In this document: piece after piece, positions 59,401 through 64,000 of the stretch
How the letters are laid out: the number at the start of each line of letters is the position of its first letter
Numbering within the stretch: the stretch's first letter is position 1
Origin: Giardia muris
Taxonomy: Eukaryota > Fornicata > Diplomonadida > Hexamitidae
Length of the DNA: 64,000 nucleotides
Assembly (NCBI GenBank): GCA_006247105.1
Contig: CM016926.1
Coordinates: 2,170,001 to 2,234,000 of the forward strand
Direction of reading: 5' to 3'
Program-made: the position numbers and the translations under genes
The notes under the pieces: generated by a model
The model's database searches: none
What the model saw: the letters and a program-made list of their open reading frames with translations, nothing else
What the model was told of the DNA's origin: nothing

Positions 59401-59860
59401 TATCTCGTACGTCCCACGGCCATCTTCACCCGTTAAGATTCAGGCAGACATGGGGACGACTCTACCCTTCAGCATTTCTCTCTCGAGTAATCTTCCACAT
59501 CGTCCGGAAAAGGTTCCTCTTAGCCTTGGGCTAACGGACGTCTACGATATCTCTGATATCTATAGGACGCTTACCACTCGTAGTGGTGCTCCAGGAAAAG
59601 GGAAGGATACACTCCCTTCATTGATCGATGAGAAGACCATCAAGAACTCTGTCAGCCGTTTCGCCCTAACCACGACCGAGATCCAGATCGAGACGGGCCG
59701 ATCCTTCACGGTTCCATTGACCTTCTCTCCGCAGCAATTCGGAGAGCATAGCGCGAACCTGGTCGTTTACAATGAGGCGGCCGGGTTCTGGGTCGTCCCC
59801 TTGCTCGGGAAGTGTGTTCGTCCGCCCGCAAGCGGAACGATCACCGTCACGAGCGGTTAG
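41489..59860 (+). CDS. HYDIN: HYDIN, central-pair C2 projection protein
   Basis: This is an uninterrupted frame of about 6123 aa with start at ATG 41489 (MLELPDSVEFEH) behind ccaaaaa. HYDIN anchors the C2b projection of the flagellar central pair and is needed for beating. The protein is a chain of ASH/MSP immunoglobulin-like repeats, recognisable by strings such as LDFGLVAFSFSSSKELYVQN, VVDFGTANVGTTLTRIILCQN, LNFGEVYFGRAKQFTIRFEN, VNLGSVTVGNPP and repeated VRFSPxxPGRY-type strands. An adenylate-kinase-like insert begins at about 2200 (FLVFLVHGPPLAGKTTLSKR, P-loop about 2207-2215), as known in HYDIN, and coiled coil follows near 2530-2580. Lys/Ala/Pro-rich linkers (KKKAPPPAKGKAP, AKGKPAAPSP) separate domains. 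It is longer than human HYDIN (about 5100 aa). Confidence 0.95.
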   Translation: MLELPDSVEFEHTPYGVPTETPLFLVNDGPRLITLTLRTSGPFDVSPPSVAIRPMSSQQVTLSCSPTELGPNHGSLHVAVDSAHHKTIALRCTTYVAQLFLERTTLAKFPKTLVTHTATDSVELHNKSEAVVDFQLMAWPAPQGLEDPPFSDLRLPFSFFPTEGRIYPSSKCTLVATFQPAVSGAQEATAWISSTGSKERLPIKLRALAVGPVVEFDCDVLNFKRVVIGSSGTGQIVLTNFSEIEVAFHLVDTAEEPDPAYNIQYDCIAGVIPPNSSIQITISFTPHVLRKYTIQSIWAVLGLAQCLVVELTATAVPPNVSMTCLTDSLTESHVRTIVSDRRLRRRMLDEWAGRLSVYYEDEQHDGEYPSVLSREYLAINNIDKTRILDFGLVAFSFSSSKELYVQNQSQLSCEFALKVEPSTWAMERGGEGNCDRKQDQYLACSDLTVSPSEIRLEPGEDMHVSLTILPKRRAGFYKDLVVNLYHASTSIPLQVIDIIGSVVNPKFEITPAVVNISEGYVGFRHTFSLTMRNISSVVGRWSFPTQEVMDNCQLACSKTSGVLLPDAEEALECSVIPRAAGHLVVPVEFTSDSFEKQTLSCMVQYNAGGPQVESSCARLDFTKPGSKDAYVRVLELKTVSFTLTNVGLTDARCRAVAEKQKSCFSIGKDYNDTVLAAGESTTVVVNFYSSEAGTYKDTLLIYVTLTHPACTLSNETIKATSSVLRIPMHAVARGTNLMCPDQDLVTKPDIDCGTWFVNEELHYELRIENHGPEAQNCTWSFVGNPGVKKTEAIRHLSFVTDKASIKPGEYFIFRLKGSVDGVLENGAETYILKSNVPGKETKTAFQVTFQYSFINVEVALAEVILPENLGYSLAPIYTEPCRPIEIAGAAFLERPLTTTIRTQAADMLLSGPSASVPGTSLLSTRSAMNRTGTARSTGRRLGRQSVLNFVYEEFPVVASPDYFIQSADQTAQFYGAQYVPLSDAPPVPLLNHITPEGVYAHHELTRFIRVLNTSTLPGRIQVIAQSPFQVRVFIPGGDVVPTYMVETMAIECGLARVFGVQEDALASASPRALGGSTSPMADRQSSHMSTRSDSQDLSMSASDIMSLPEFGQSATICINGNAQDYCIVEVSVDLEYLRSTRDTKLIESSLLIRLLPLEQTPISVPTITLPMHLSAFFPSLEFHVCPQSMLDACGQDVYQAFEQIRQNEEKSVVDFGTANVGTTLTRIILCQNRSRFPVRFHWTLQVPHDVDRFSFDLSPLGVDFNAGLLPGAVARFQLSFIGQSNELNTTGCKAICTIDGGESYAYDLNAGTSNLEADIRPSSINYGDIFFLAVQQSTLSVHNRSPIPTTVVLSFPLDCRPFITHINGHEVRPSTSPDASSFTFQLEGSVTLDIHLTVNPRIPGVLYIPLSVKIGHLQEYTIPISASVYIDRPVVVSGTEPVQGAHNCIPNMLTRMNYLFPWDNNATGQPTSSLPPYSVFLVAAVLYIRHIMSGSINTSNESDGPVTGMPLSTLQKRIGLDGSLEIYGQLYAPTQLEDIKNPSCLAKLQTDYVVCSIADDLVLNFIEYYRYYGTFPIIAERDLLDAPPTGRRSRNLSIARTRLLSPSVAYRRANSQAAFSHPQKAEAPVAEALLAPVTYYSEGFYRYLRVKDDTAALAQKHILFNVTVRFPAAIRGSRVSQVVTLVNHGSVPLHISFDKRFLTPLSITVEPERISRLPSGEAVTFTISFATNYKMALGDYLFLVPMNYKQQLVGFLSCMTTVTLPTIRPLNLSACASNFATVAVKETEAYTLNFGEVYFGRAKQFTIRFENPTLVPASYTLDISSGVVGAVPRAERYTFSLGTATAGQDGNIFSVISDPDKPWQNYGTLLPKASDLLFTLSFKPIDYFASTAAHATYFRGALTFAVKMGGNNGNAAKVVVHLVGVGIHPHVTLDVSDIRFAPIFPKTLPGAVAVATLRNDSDQPWEVYLREYDRCNYIEQIAYQVAARNYGRPLMVDKKNRMTGQAPVPDETEGDVINPAVYRFRNVRADRAPSKPARTGANWDSDEPVFSYLCAAIPGLGSEFPLELQTLLSELELDSLTHWYHQNYVQPTTEPPVVDLTPTQTPAQTPADKSAAPSALSNATAQATESLKLSACEEEEPPEDELARYYDCVTSQDDFAYDISPIEELYLRYSRYAPTVVANRSYRASSTDVCLSNLPFLVFLVHGPPLAGKTTLSKRLSEAFDPARTPCISLEQILGSCEVAIEARERQSQWKVAQQQAGAPAAKGAPKKKVEDVPDVDPLRAPEYITALADHLYRQIMTEHGITTNPDATEGEPISYAHELLGLVFDSLACSAVCDAGDAVRVIASMCTRYFMKPFVYGSQTFSSRLLFHTFVLDCSPLEGRRRALNILVTDYHSAELARPTADESLEPGQPAVQGAEKRLSLIRQALVVAKKSYDEELSRLTADTSSGVSEEAIPVEAIEKKEDPAADPEPREPEQLFKLPYTKVYFTDDAHGAAHSVFITDVDALNTVLPEVRSSVREAHITAVDAYRVAAGNKIQRTPEEIEYQEALNSLEQARVEFAAAKKADQKKFQQAIDDAETRIAKLRETLPPHPTAGIREDNIFGNTYFTSTYLEELETLIGRFKTAYTRYSTVINQKLANLRLYSSVHAPAGAGSFKEFLHVRSTGDFFHASAIRRIFSIIFEAAEHRRASLDDTSDSEMSQTTNDTRDSTASPALNASGRMRTRTNPLSALAKMLTKLSKTTNFPLLKNAVDCIVNQSHLSPQNLLADIYNPGVFNTEDASTFKRIARVIPANSAAVKKFLEARETITKLEEEIRAFSSLSTSRSDNPKARQQLLTEKQSQLSAAQNALTTLLSNTDPVADIGATRWIIPPGETVCVGLRFVSNSVLTTKLKVHFAIRGSDLVLPLICDCRCDYPHIAGGLLDIFPTHTAGTGKRVIPLPENEPSPEADTDEEDGKKHQGSTGLELFQHEHGKALIGYFTFGYLRSGMQRPNFFSVYQEFTHPFELPEDVSAKPVSRGGRAQSNVSNRAPQQSSGPDSARTDPEQTTVLNQLDILTHQTACRTIADGICRFTPQHVEVLSIANDSYFDVTVALFFDTMVPGLVEGEPQPDAEAGERTIDFDAPASVAAIEECFQKVYQCQDTSIPLTDVLTGGGGTDKKKAPPPAKGKAPTEQQPVFFAYPYRLVLKPGERSAVYITCFPNSDGRQRARLLIGVEHNPTYLLVSMLCVGQTPTIRYVLPECAEDLLPCGTASREVEDLGLNIQKYLANGRKLDPKDIVSGAKGAKPGTTKTEDHGSNQPTLLIPRVPTGVTEMADITVTNTSKLAVLVEYLPLHKDLSMLSAVTAAFSYSEYAVKHGHQTIRPPKSDRILDQTFSYTVNGSLTLSNSRFYLGPGESGTMKVAFCNKEDTKLALPGCLSVRQHVGGLKNVPENNDEISPGRLLKPPIPSLQTLARTFLQPVEEFPLSIVCESHTVSVYAAVANIPTSPDRIPVQEAEHPPSDTPTVPTNLLNFGIVRAQVYFRAELVIVNNGPYQVGFRLAVAKAYRNIVHIIKDSEPADPKQAAKKGQPVGRSTETDPDKLTLVATYQGLVDADSTASDGKGPLKTSTAGKKPALGESSNIVPISILFRAPEAVVFDRAAVLQIVFFEPSTNSQLARSHINLSAEAVFSVAKIQPERNIVFGDHAHGRVLTKKVMVTNEGHFPFIFSMEPLVATLRRWLLTGSTCPFGPAYSKAVEASGLDSATFNAFKVSPEPMEDLFRACQDAGLIAGGNDQKAAKGKPAAPSPLLTSLCTLVTEPFIASPTLFQLGPKESCEITITFSSRLNEHWRNYFTIDYTSRPPDYHGGSLITEAFLDSLTQMLDEDVRAAPPALQNYLKTNEGAIARLASLQQQVTTLPLLRFSIGATSIVPGIVSTNYTNIFEEQALTNHLPPNPGMLAGGPAFSSLTKTLCLGPCVIGSSITERIKLTNPYAVPCTIVAFLNFDTAKMSSHDVDGLIAAHIGETSTQVARYLEEHGQKDQKKVASQSEKRAPTAPSQATKGKGDKDKNVVTNDSEAWTLGSEIIHLNSHESTYLTITYSPSSQVVSKCEVVCVVVDNHLAVVELIKENLPGIFGLNTAPTGQGAKNVAKGTSQDHIVLQQLEDGISDTVAARRRLFFTVEAAGVLPEVIFGPDLVNLGKVTVAASDDDIKRVPIYVQNTGRVDATYAIVITADTPAAANCFTISKARRSNIAQEETENGEKLECRSPQPQSKLFTGLVTIPPGTKDFFDIGPSLADLAAHANGEIAEARVGLKVMTKASEYTVVDVPLQCTVVSACLSALETGFPDRAIQTLYEDTLTLLFNLVGNPKARQAANAALAEIAGSKAFEGARAYEIDAYGSFFVNPTVTSRTNVFLRDLPLNLISDNTNDPPEYMTKPGLELYATPVTLYNPSVNHIRFEFNEDICRRLGVIVHPAVGHIHAGTKKVINIRLTRPASFEDFVAIFNAAGGKGAPKGKGPTGAYGSTVLFGTPLICRYYCISYKPGARINDWDMTHTVVSYTTTSDGVAVRQETVTPEPEFQPYLEEDEVRTLLEQSLASQREEVPAKGKTPAKNTQPDRTAALSNVLKDLHNHDNRVAIASAFLELNLFGVAADYSAKYYGTKGASELELITPIPDPVSKYGVIDYPIVSTPILQKSTADFYAYNDSYVSPVLEFTINGGGDSPYHVAASDGPIIAGKPDLLVSAVKETYGTIADIPGLAPILAKFGVNAKGGADKNALATFQASYTALNPQTNRYLKRYLVTYEPRIPGRFQDQFTGSAGNVIIMLTATATLPLCRLECESNSTYLQKQRHGSLKTPQLFTNLICSNPKLVTVIEITGQGVGVTVTGHINVLSCINQPYDVTLQRLPESSSTISTTFGEGGRIQPGETSIIRFTYTPVRESARLGIEESFFVLRIPEHDVVLPLLVVGRFRDPEVVVSSNKLTFDPILVGESATQEITLRNCESYPMNYRFRPAPPSPETEADSGLLSVFQCTITPSAGILQPHSTTSVLFNVQPTCEGRVNQLVRVEISRRATPIHLNIKYEAFFAKHSLSLMPFTSAGLPQQLGTSFDLDFGTVFLSDYRVRVLKLQNDGSHDIAYSCRILLDRNQSTARRDTVEMQKVRACLSYEIQCNDEKDKNSTARFVLAAGKAAMIALRFQPTLDIALTQDFGLFFQLSVEGASRQRIRLLGRGLRPGLHTTASNVNFGTVLCALRHENCHSRTLTFTNRDTQPLSIEYMTNSNAFFVDTPPMSDALPVGRTKDVAIRFVPSYAGKFKDTLLVMVNGLYKLRFPLAGVAVNCSFTVADYQSGAILNSYSSTSSQHAVTNVNLGSVTVGNPPMIRAINLCNKNNTTATFQVMLNESASDEVPRGLFIAIVPTEQYPDYYIRCIDSLTNWENRKTKYTYLTELPSSAKLAPNQPCTIFFMYSPIARTAPFQVYASVAVENSIFYENIFAVRGAVLGASAKLNNQSVELPVCITKSFVQRSFFIENTGDMELRYRIPLPPHGLAKRALVDLFENETLTLSPTSGFIPVGSTVTINVRFSPSTPGRYYIPAIPIECELEGTFKVVGEANVRCIAVDKDGIKAEAQATDITFSCNARETTSAIARIDNTTESTFVVRTILDGPDAVQFQVPERLSIPVGGMDFKIVYNPLLQPKEGEHRAELYIAGADGGANVWRLHGKVGAPLDEGVVTNLTEAAYAELLKGSTVVPKSGKAAPSETRSEIPADFLSVLQKVSNVTTTGVEAWCHQTLTLCFPLRNWEKRMQRFRVSVELAQKELTPLCQIHCTDVVDAPAAGTIRNIEIGFVPMVTDQLFAGTLTFTAYETEEKLVYRFLVQSGGPPTVGKLALETTVRDPVEKLITIPNPLLALQKVTNVTMAAKASRDDLVVTPDKITFSNKASTYSFKVRFNPYVPYDSEPASAFLTFDVSAVLTGVEQTALSPVRYQLNLISYVPRPSSPVKIQADMGTTLPFSISLSSNLPHRPEKVPLSLGLTDVYDISDIYRTLTTRSGAPGKGKDTLPSLIDEKTIKNSVSRFALTTTEIQIETGRSFTVPLTFSPQQFGEHSANLVVYNEAAGFWVVPLLGKCVRPPASGTITVTSG

Positions 59861-61014
59861 TGAATGCGCTCGAGCGCCACGCCATACCCTCCGCCACCAC
59901 CATTACAAGCGACTGCGAAACCTAGCTCGCCCACTTCTAAGCATGCGAGTAGGTCTCCAACAATCCTACAGGAGCTTACACTTAGTGGGTGACCACAGGC
60001 TAGAGCATCTCCAAATGGGTTGACACAAGTATGCCAATCGAGCTCAAGACTCTCTGCTACGTCCAGGACGACTCCCGCGAACGCTTCTGTCACTGTCACG
60101 CGTTTAGGAACGAGACCAGCGGCGCGGAACTCTTGGACGATCACAGCTGGGGCTCTAAGGTACTGATCTGGTGAAAGGACGGTGTATGCGTACGCAACGA
60201 TACGGGCGTATGACCCAGCGTATCCAAGCCGCTGAAGGTACGCCTCAGAAGCCACCAGTAGCATCGCAGCACCATCTGCAGGGGTCGAGCTGGACGCGGC
60301 TGTGAGTATACCATCTTCTGTAAAGCATGGCCGAAGTGTCGAGAGACGTGGTCTTGAGTACCGTTCCAGTTGCTCGTCCTTACTAAGCAATGGCTGGCCG
60401 TAATCTTTCGTCGTTATCTCACCATCGGAAGAGAGATAAAGGGGGATGATGCTATCGCGATCTTGATACCGAAGTGCCGCCTCGCACGAATTAATGACGA
60501 CTTCATCAAGCTGCTCTCGAGTATATCCACGCTTCCGATAGTATCTCTCTGCGAGCTGACCCATGGACTCTTTAGTTATGGCGCATGTTAATCCATCGTG
60601 TTGAGTATTCAACGCCAGACTCATACTTTCCATTCCTCCCACTGCGAAGAGCTCACCTTCTCCACATGCTAGACGCCTGGATGCGTCACAGAGGGCTTCC
60701 AAGCCTGAGGTACAGACCGTATTGAAGCTAATGGCGGGGACGCCACCTTTAGATCCTAAATCTCGCAAGGACATGCTCTTAGTCACAACCTGTTGTGCAG
60801 GGTGCTGTCCCAACCCTCCACTAATGCTATTTCCAATCAGGACTCCTGCGACGTCTGATGGGGGAAGGCCTGTCCGTTCCAGAACGGTATCGAGGCAAAG
60901 GGCGGCAAGGAGTGCGGGGTGGACATCCCTTAAAACACGTCCAGGACGTCCAAAAGGCGTTCGGACGAACCCACAAACACAGGGCGTCACTAGAGACGGC
61001 CAGATCACTGGCAT
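59857..61014 (-). CDS. Acetyl-CoA C-acetyltransferase (thiolase)
   Basis: The protein has 385 aa, slightly short of the usual 390-400. The active-site Cys is in FNTVCTSGLEAL (about 101). NPFGDALACGHPLSVSS holds the Asn (about 332) and the catalytic His (about 342), and AVACNGGGGGYG the second catalytic Cys (about 370). It condenses two acetyl-CoA to acetoacetyl-CoA, the first step of the mevalonate route in Giardia. There is no obvious targeting sequence or C-terminal peroxisomal signal. The start at 61014 follows gagaaataa. The stop codon shares two bases with the HYDIN stop; the genes overlap by 4 bases tail to tail. Confidence 0.95.
   Translation of the reverse strand: MPVIWPSLVTPCVCGFVRTPFGRPGRVLRDVHPALLAALCLDTVLERTGLPPSDVAGVLIGNSISGGLGQHPAQQVVTKSMSLRDLGSKGGVPAISFNTVCTSGLEALCDASRRLACGEGELFAVGGMESMSLALNTQHDGLTCAITKESMGQLAERYYRKRGYTREQLDEVVINSCEAALRYQDRDSIIPLYLSSDGEITTKDYGQPLLSKDEQLERYSRPRLSTLRPCFTEDGILTAASSSTPADGAAMLLVASEAYLQRLGYAGSYARIVAYAYTVLSPDQYLRAPAVIVQEFRAAGLVPKRVTVTEAFAGVVLDVAESLELDWHTCVNPFGDALACGHPLSVSSCRIVGDLLACLEVGELGFAVACNGGGGGYGVALERIH
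59859..59865 (+). terminator. Poly(A) signal AGTGAAT overlapping HYDIN stop
   Basis: AGTGAAT begins with the last two bases of the HYDIN TAG and extends into the convergent thiolase coding end. It is an exact match to AGTRAAY. Confidence 0.65.
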
Positions 61015-61083
61015 TTATTTCTCAGTCCTAGTTCAATCATCAGGGTGTATAATGGAAGGCGATACAATAGGACTCTGATAAAA
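61015..61083. promoter_or_regulatory. Divergent promoter region, thiolase / ankyrin-coiled-coil gene
   Basis: This 69-base spacer has ttatttctc at the left (minus-strand initiator) and ctctgataaaa directly before the plus-strand ATG. Confidence 0.5.
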
Positions 61084-64000
61084 ATGCCTTCAGCCCCCTC
61101 GAGCTGGTTCGAGTCCGCGCGTAACGGTGATGCGGAGGCGGTCGCCGCGTCGCTGGAGAAGTACGCGCGGTCCACACGCGAGACCGGGGAGACCGCGCTC
61201 ATCGAGGCGGCAGGAACAAACAGCGTCCCGGTCATCAAGTTGCTGATTCCGCGCGAGTCGTGCATGGTCAACAAGAACGGCATCTCGGCCCTCATGCAGG
61301 CCGCCCTCCTGAATTGCGCCGAGGCGGCCGAGGTTCTGGCGCCCCACGAGTTCATGATCCTACTTCCGGACCGGCGTGACGCTTTCATGCTAGCGGCCGC
61401 CCGTGGCAACCTTGAGACGATGAAGGTGATCCACAGCTTCTTCTCCCTCCACGACGACGAGTACGGGATGTCAGCCCTCGATTATGCGGTCGCTGAAAAC
61501 CGGCTACGCGCCGTCGAGTTCATTGTCGTCCATCATGTGACGATCAAGGACGAGCTCGAGCACGCAATCTCTCTTGCAATCGAGCGCGAGTTTTATGATG
61601 TACTCGATGTTCTGCGAGCATCTGCCGACCGTCTTCAGCAGACTAATTGCCGCGAGAGTCGTCGCTACGACGGTCTCATTCGAGAGCATTCCTTAGCAGA
61701 TAGTTCTTTCCGCGCATCGCGTGATGGCCGTCGCTCGCTCAGCCAACCTTCTAGCATACAAGTCCAAGGGGTTTCACTCCCCACCCGCCCCGATAATTCT
61801 GAGAGCTGCCTTGCAACGCCGAGGAACAACGATGAGCTCATCAGAGAGAATCAGTCTCTCAAACTTGAAGTCCGTGCGCTCAAAGAACAGGCCGACGCGT
61901 CCGCTGAAATCATCGACCTCATCACCGCCTCAGGGACGGCTCATCCCTACACCGTCGGCGAGAAGGTCATGGCGAAACGTGCATCATCTCTTCGCAGTCC
62001 CAACGTTGTGGCTTCCGAAGCCACAAAGAATACTTCCAACGATGTCGAGATACTAAAGTTGCGTGCGGAGCTCGCCGAGGCGAAGGAGTCCATCACTCGG
62101 ATTGCATCTCAGCAGCAACAGCAGGTGCCGAATATGAGCATGCCCTCCATCGCCTGGGGGAGTGGAAGGTTCATCAATGATAGTGCTGACCCTCGACGTG
62201 ACTCATATGTCATTGGGGCGACCGATCCTGTGACAGCCGCCGAGGTGGAGCATCTGCGATGTGCCATCGAGGCGCGCGACCGAGAGGTTGCGGACCTTCT
62301 TGAGCTACATCAACTCCAAAGTGGTGAAGTCCCTGAGGCCAGAGCGAAGTCTCCTCCATTACCCCCCGAATCCCTCGTTATTCCACTTCACAACCCAGAT
62401 ATTGGGAAGTTGCGCTCGCGCATTTATAGTGCAATCCTTCGATCTAACCAGGGAGGTTCGAATGAGTCTTACCCACAATCCGCCTCTCTTTCTGGGCCAC
62501 AGCCCGTAGACCGTACTTCTCTCGATAACAAGCTTACGACTTCCATACCGCTTTCCGCACACGCCTCACAACGTGTTACCGACGGTCTGGGCCCTGGAAG
62601 CGCAAGTATGCACCCATCGATCCATGGTTCAAGGCCGACAAGTGCTCGTTCGAATACTCCGGTGATTAACCGCGCCCTTCAGCCGCAGCAGGCGGTGGAG
62701 CTCCTCGATGCTCGCGATGTCGAGATCTCGATCCTGCGGGAGCAGCTGAACACAAACCTGACGGGCCAGGGAGGGAGTTTCACGTTAATTCGGGAGGAGG
62801 ATAACGAGAAGAGTGCTCTCCTGCGGGAGAAGGAACAGGAGCTGGAGACTGTCAAGGCGCTTCTGGCAGCGCGGGATGACGAGCTCGGAGTTCTTCGTGA
62901 ACGGCTCAATGCGGAGCGGGAGCGGTGCGCGGCACTTTCCGAGAAGGCTGCTGACCTCCCAGAGCGAGACCTTGAGATCACACGCCTACAGAAGCAGGTG
63001 GAGGAATTACAAAAGGGCATGGCACCCACACATATCCGAGCCCCCGACCTCCAGTCGATTCATGAGATGCTTGGGAATAGGCACGCAGATACAATCCGAT
63101 TAAGCTCGGTGATGGTCCCTTTCAAGGACATCCCCGCCGATCCCGAAACGATTGCCGAAACCCTCAAGAGGTACGCTGAGGATGTCAAGTGCCTGATCGT
63201 CGAAAACAATAGCCTCGCGCGTGATAAGGAGCATCTCTCGACAGAGCTCAAGCGTCTGACCGAGTCGGACGCGCAGTGGGCGGATAGGGCTGCTGCGAAG
63301 GACGCGGAGATTGCTTCCCTCCGAGAGAAGGTCTCGACGGTACTCCGGGAGGCGTCACGCCCGGTTGTCGTTCAGCCGCACCCAAGTACTGAGACTTACG
63401 AGGCAAAGCTCAAGGAGAAGGAGGAGGAGGCCGAGCGTATGCGGAAGGAGATCTCGCGGCTGTCGATTGCGGTCGCCCAGGCGAAGTGCGGTGGTAACCG
63501 TGATCGTGTCCGTGAACTCACTCAATCTAACAACATGCTTCTGGACGAGCTTCGGGAGAAAGATGCCCAGCTTGAGGAAATGCGTCTCGTCCTCTCCACT
63601 AGGCGACCTTCGTCTCCAGGGCTCGGGTCTATGTCCTCCGATAGTGAGAAGGATGCACTCATTCGGCACCTGACGCAGGCTCTCAAGGAGCAAGAGCAGG
63701 CGTTCATCGAGCTACAGGCTGCTATGGCCGACAAGACGCTTGAGACTGAGCACCTCTGGCAAGCCAACCGTACGCAGGAGCGGGCACTTAGTCATAGCGT
63801 CTTAGCAGGTCAATTGCAAGCGAAGTCGGCACGTGGCACCGGGGCCGTTTCCCCAGTCTTACTACGGGACGACGATGAGGTCCAGTCTCTCCGCCGTTCA
63901 CTTCGTTCGACATCAAACGAATTGAACCACTTGAAGGCAGCGTTGTATGCGGGGAATCTGGTCATCGACGAGACCCGTGCCCGTCAATCCGGCGCGTCCT
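61084..64000 (+). CDS. Ankyrin/coiled-coil protein, 3' end outside window
   Basis: A frame of 972 codons runs from ATG 61084 (MPSAPSSWFESARNGD), behind ctctgataaaa, to the window's right edge without a stop, so the gene is 3'-partial. Residues about 10-185 are ankyrin units with the Giardia-type pattern (TGETALIEAAGTN, NGISALMQAALLN, YGMSALDYAVAEN). The rest is alternating disordered Ser/Pro/Arg stretches and long coiled coils (EKEQELETVKALLAARDDEL, ERERCAALSEKAADL, LREKDAQLEEMRLVL). Ankyrin plus coiled coil is typical of Giardia cytoskeletal and basal-body scaffold proteins. All long frames on the opposite strand here are shadows of it. Confidence 0.88.
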   Translation, partial: MPSAPSSWFESARNGDAEAVAASLEKYARSTRETGETALIEAAGTNSVPVIKLLIPRESCMVNKNGISALMQAALLNCAEAAEVLAPHEFMILLPDRRDAFMLAAARGNLETMKVIHSFFSLHDDEYGMSALDYAVAENRLRAVEFIVVHHVTIKDELEHAISLAIEREFYDVLDVLRASADRLQQTNCRESRRYDGLIREHSLADSSFRASRDGRRSLSQPSSIQVQGVSLPTRPDNSESCLATPRNNDELIRENQSLKLEVRALKEQADASAEIIDLITASGTAHPYTVGEKVMAKRASSLRSPNVVASEATKNTSNDVEILKLRAELAEAKESITRIASQQQQQVPNMSMPSIAWGSGRFINDSADPRRDSYVIGATDPVTAAEVEHLRCAIEARDREVADLLELHQLQSGEVPEARAKSPPLPPESLVIPLHNPDIGKLRSRIYSAILRSNQGGSNESYPQSASLSGPQPVDRTSLDNKLTTSIPLSAHASQRVTDGLGPGSASMHPSIHGSRPTSARSNTPVINRALQPQQAVELLDARDVEISILREQLNTNLTGQGGSFTLIREEDNEKSALLREKEQELETVKALLAARDDELGVLRERLNAERERCAALSEKAADLPERDLEITRLQKQVEELQKGMAPTHIRAPDLQSIHEMLGNRHADTIRLSSVMVPFKDIPADPETIAETLKRYAEDVKCLIVENNSLARDKEHLSTELKRLTESDAQWADRAAAKDAEIASLREKVSTVLREASRPVVVQPHPSTETYEAKLKEKEEEAERMRKEISRLSIAVAQAKCGGNRDRVRELTQSNNMLLDELREKDAQLEEMRLVLSTRRPSSPGLGSMSSDSEKDALIRHLTQALKEQEQAFIELQAAMADKTLETEHLWQANRTQERALSHSVLAGQLQAKSARGTGAVSPVLLRDDDEVQSLRRSLRSTSNELNHLKAALYAGNLVIDETRARQSGAS

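Noticed and set aside
61106..61116. tRNA B-box-like string GGTTCGAGTCC
   Set aside because: It lies inside the ankyrin/coiled-coil coding frame; the flanking bases do not form a T-stem and no A-box or acceptor stem is present.
61005..61409. 134-codon minus-strand frame over the ankyrin gene start
   Set aside because: Its Ser/Arg/Ala-rich composition is the typical antisense image of ankyrin codons, and it overlaps the thiolase start.
1..64000. CRISPR arrays, insertion sequences, retroelements and spliceosomal introns
   Set aside because: I saw no regularly spaced direct repeats, transposase or reverse transcriptase motifs, or frames needing a splice to stay open. Repetition in the window is protein-level ankyrin and ASH repeats.

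Overview
The window looks like nuclear DNA of a diplomonad of the Giardia type. The evidence is: intron-free genes packed on both strands with almost no spacers; TAG and TAA used as real stops (for example at the ends of the 6123-aa and 1989-aa axonemal genes), which argues against diplomonads that read them as glutamine; a short A-rich initiator directly against nearly every start codon; AGTGAAY poly(A) signals overlapping or just behind several stops; and typical Giardia content (NEK kinases fused to ankyrin repeats, 'protein 21.1'-type ankyrin proteins, a helicase-free Dicer, flagellar giants). The extreme compactness would fit Giardia muris or a relative, but the species is an inference.

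Layout. 1-6.2 kb: a gene entering from the left with a C-terminal SANT/Myb-like helix set, an unknown protein, a cystatin-like small protein, a NEK kinase with ankyrin repeats and an ankyrin protein. 6.4-15.1 kb: a replication factor C small subunit, an unknown protein and a CFAP74-like axonemal protein. 15.1-19.7 kb: three small unknown genes and the ubiquitin-activating enzyme UBA1. 19.7-26.5 kb: Dicer, a DeSI-like thiol peptidase, ribosomal protein uS19, GCN5 acetyltransferase and a tiny Cys/His/Ser-rich protein. 26.9-32.7 kb: a metallo-beta-lactamase-fold hydrolase, an ankyrin/RING-like protein, an ankyrin/pseudokinase and a helical (BAR-like?) protein. 32.7-41.4 kb: a degenerate EF-hand protein, a second metallo-beta-lactamase-fold protein, a large unknown, a small RRM protein and guanylate kinase. 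41.5-59.9 kb: one continuous HYDIN gene. 59.9-64 kb: thiolase, then an ankyrin/coiled-coil gene running off the right edge.

The genes do not form a pathway cluster. Recurring themes are the flagellar central apparatus (HYDIN, CFAP74-like), ankyrin scaffolds and NEK kinases, ubiquitin/SUMO chemistry (UBA1, DeSI), small-RNA biogenesis (Dicer) and chromatin (GCN5). Architecture is the second theme: two divergent pairs have start codons only 6 bases apart, another pair 25 bases, and several convergent pairs overlap at their stops. The strongest new observation is a Dicer whose first RNase III domain appears to have lost its catalytic acids while the second keeps all four.
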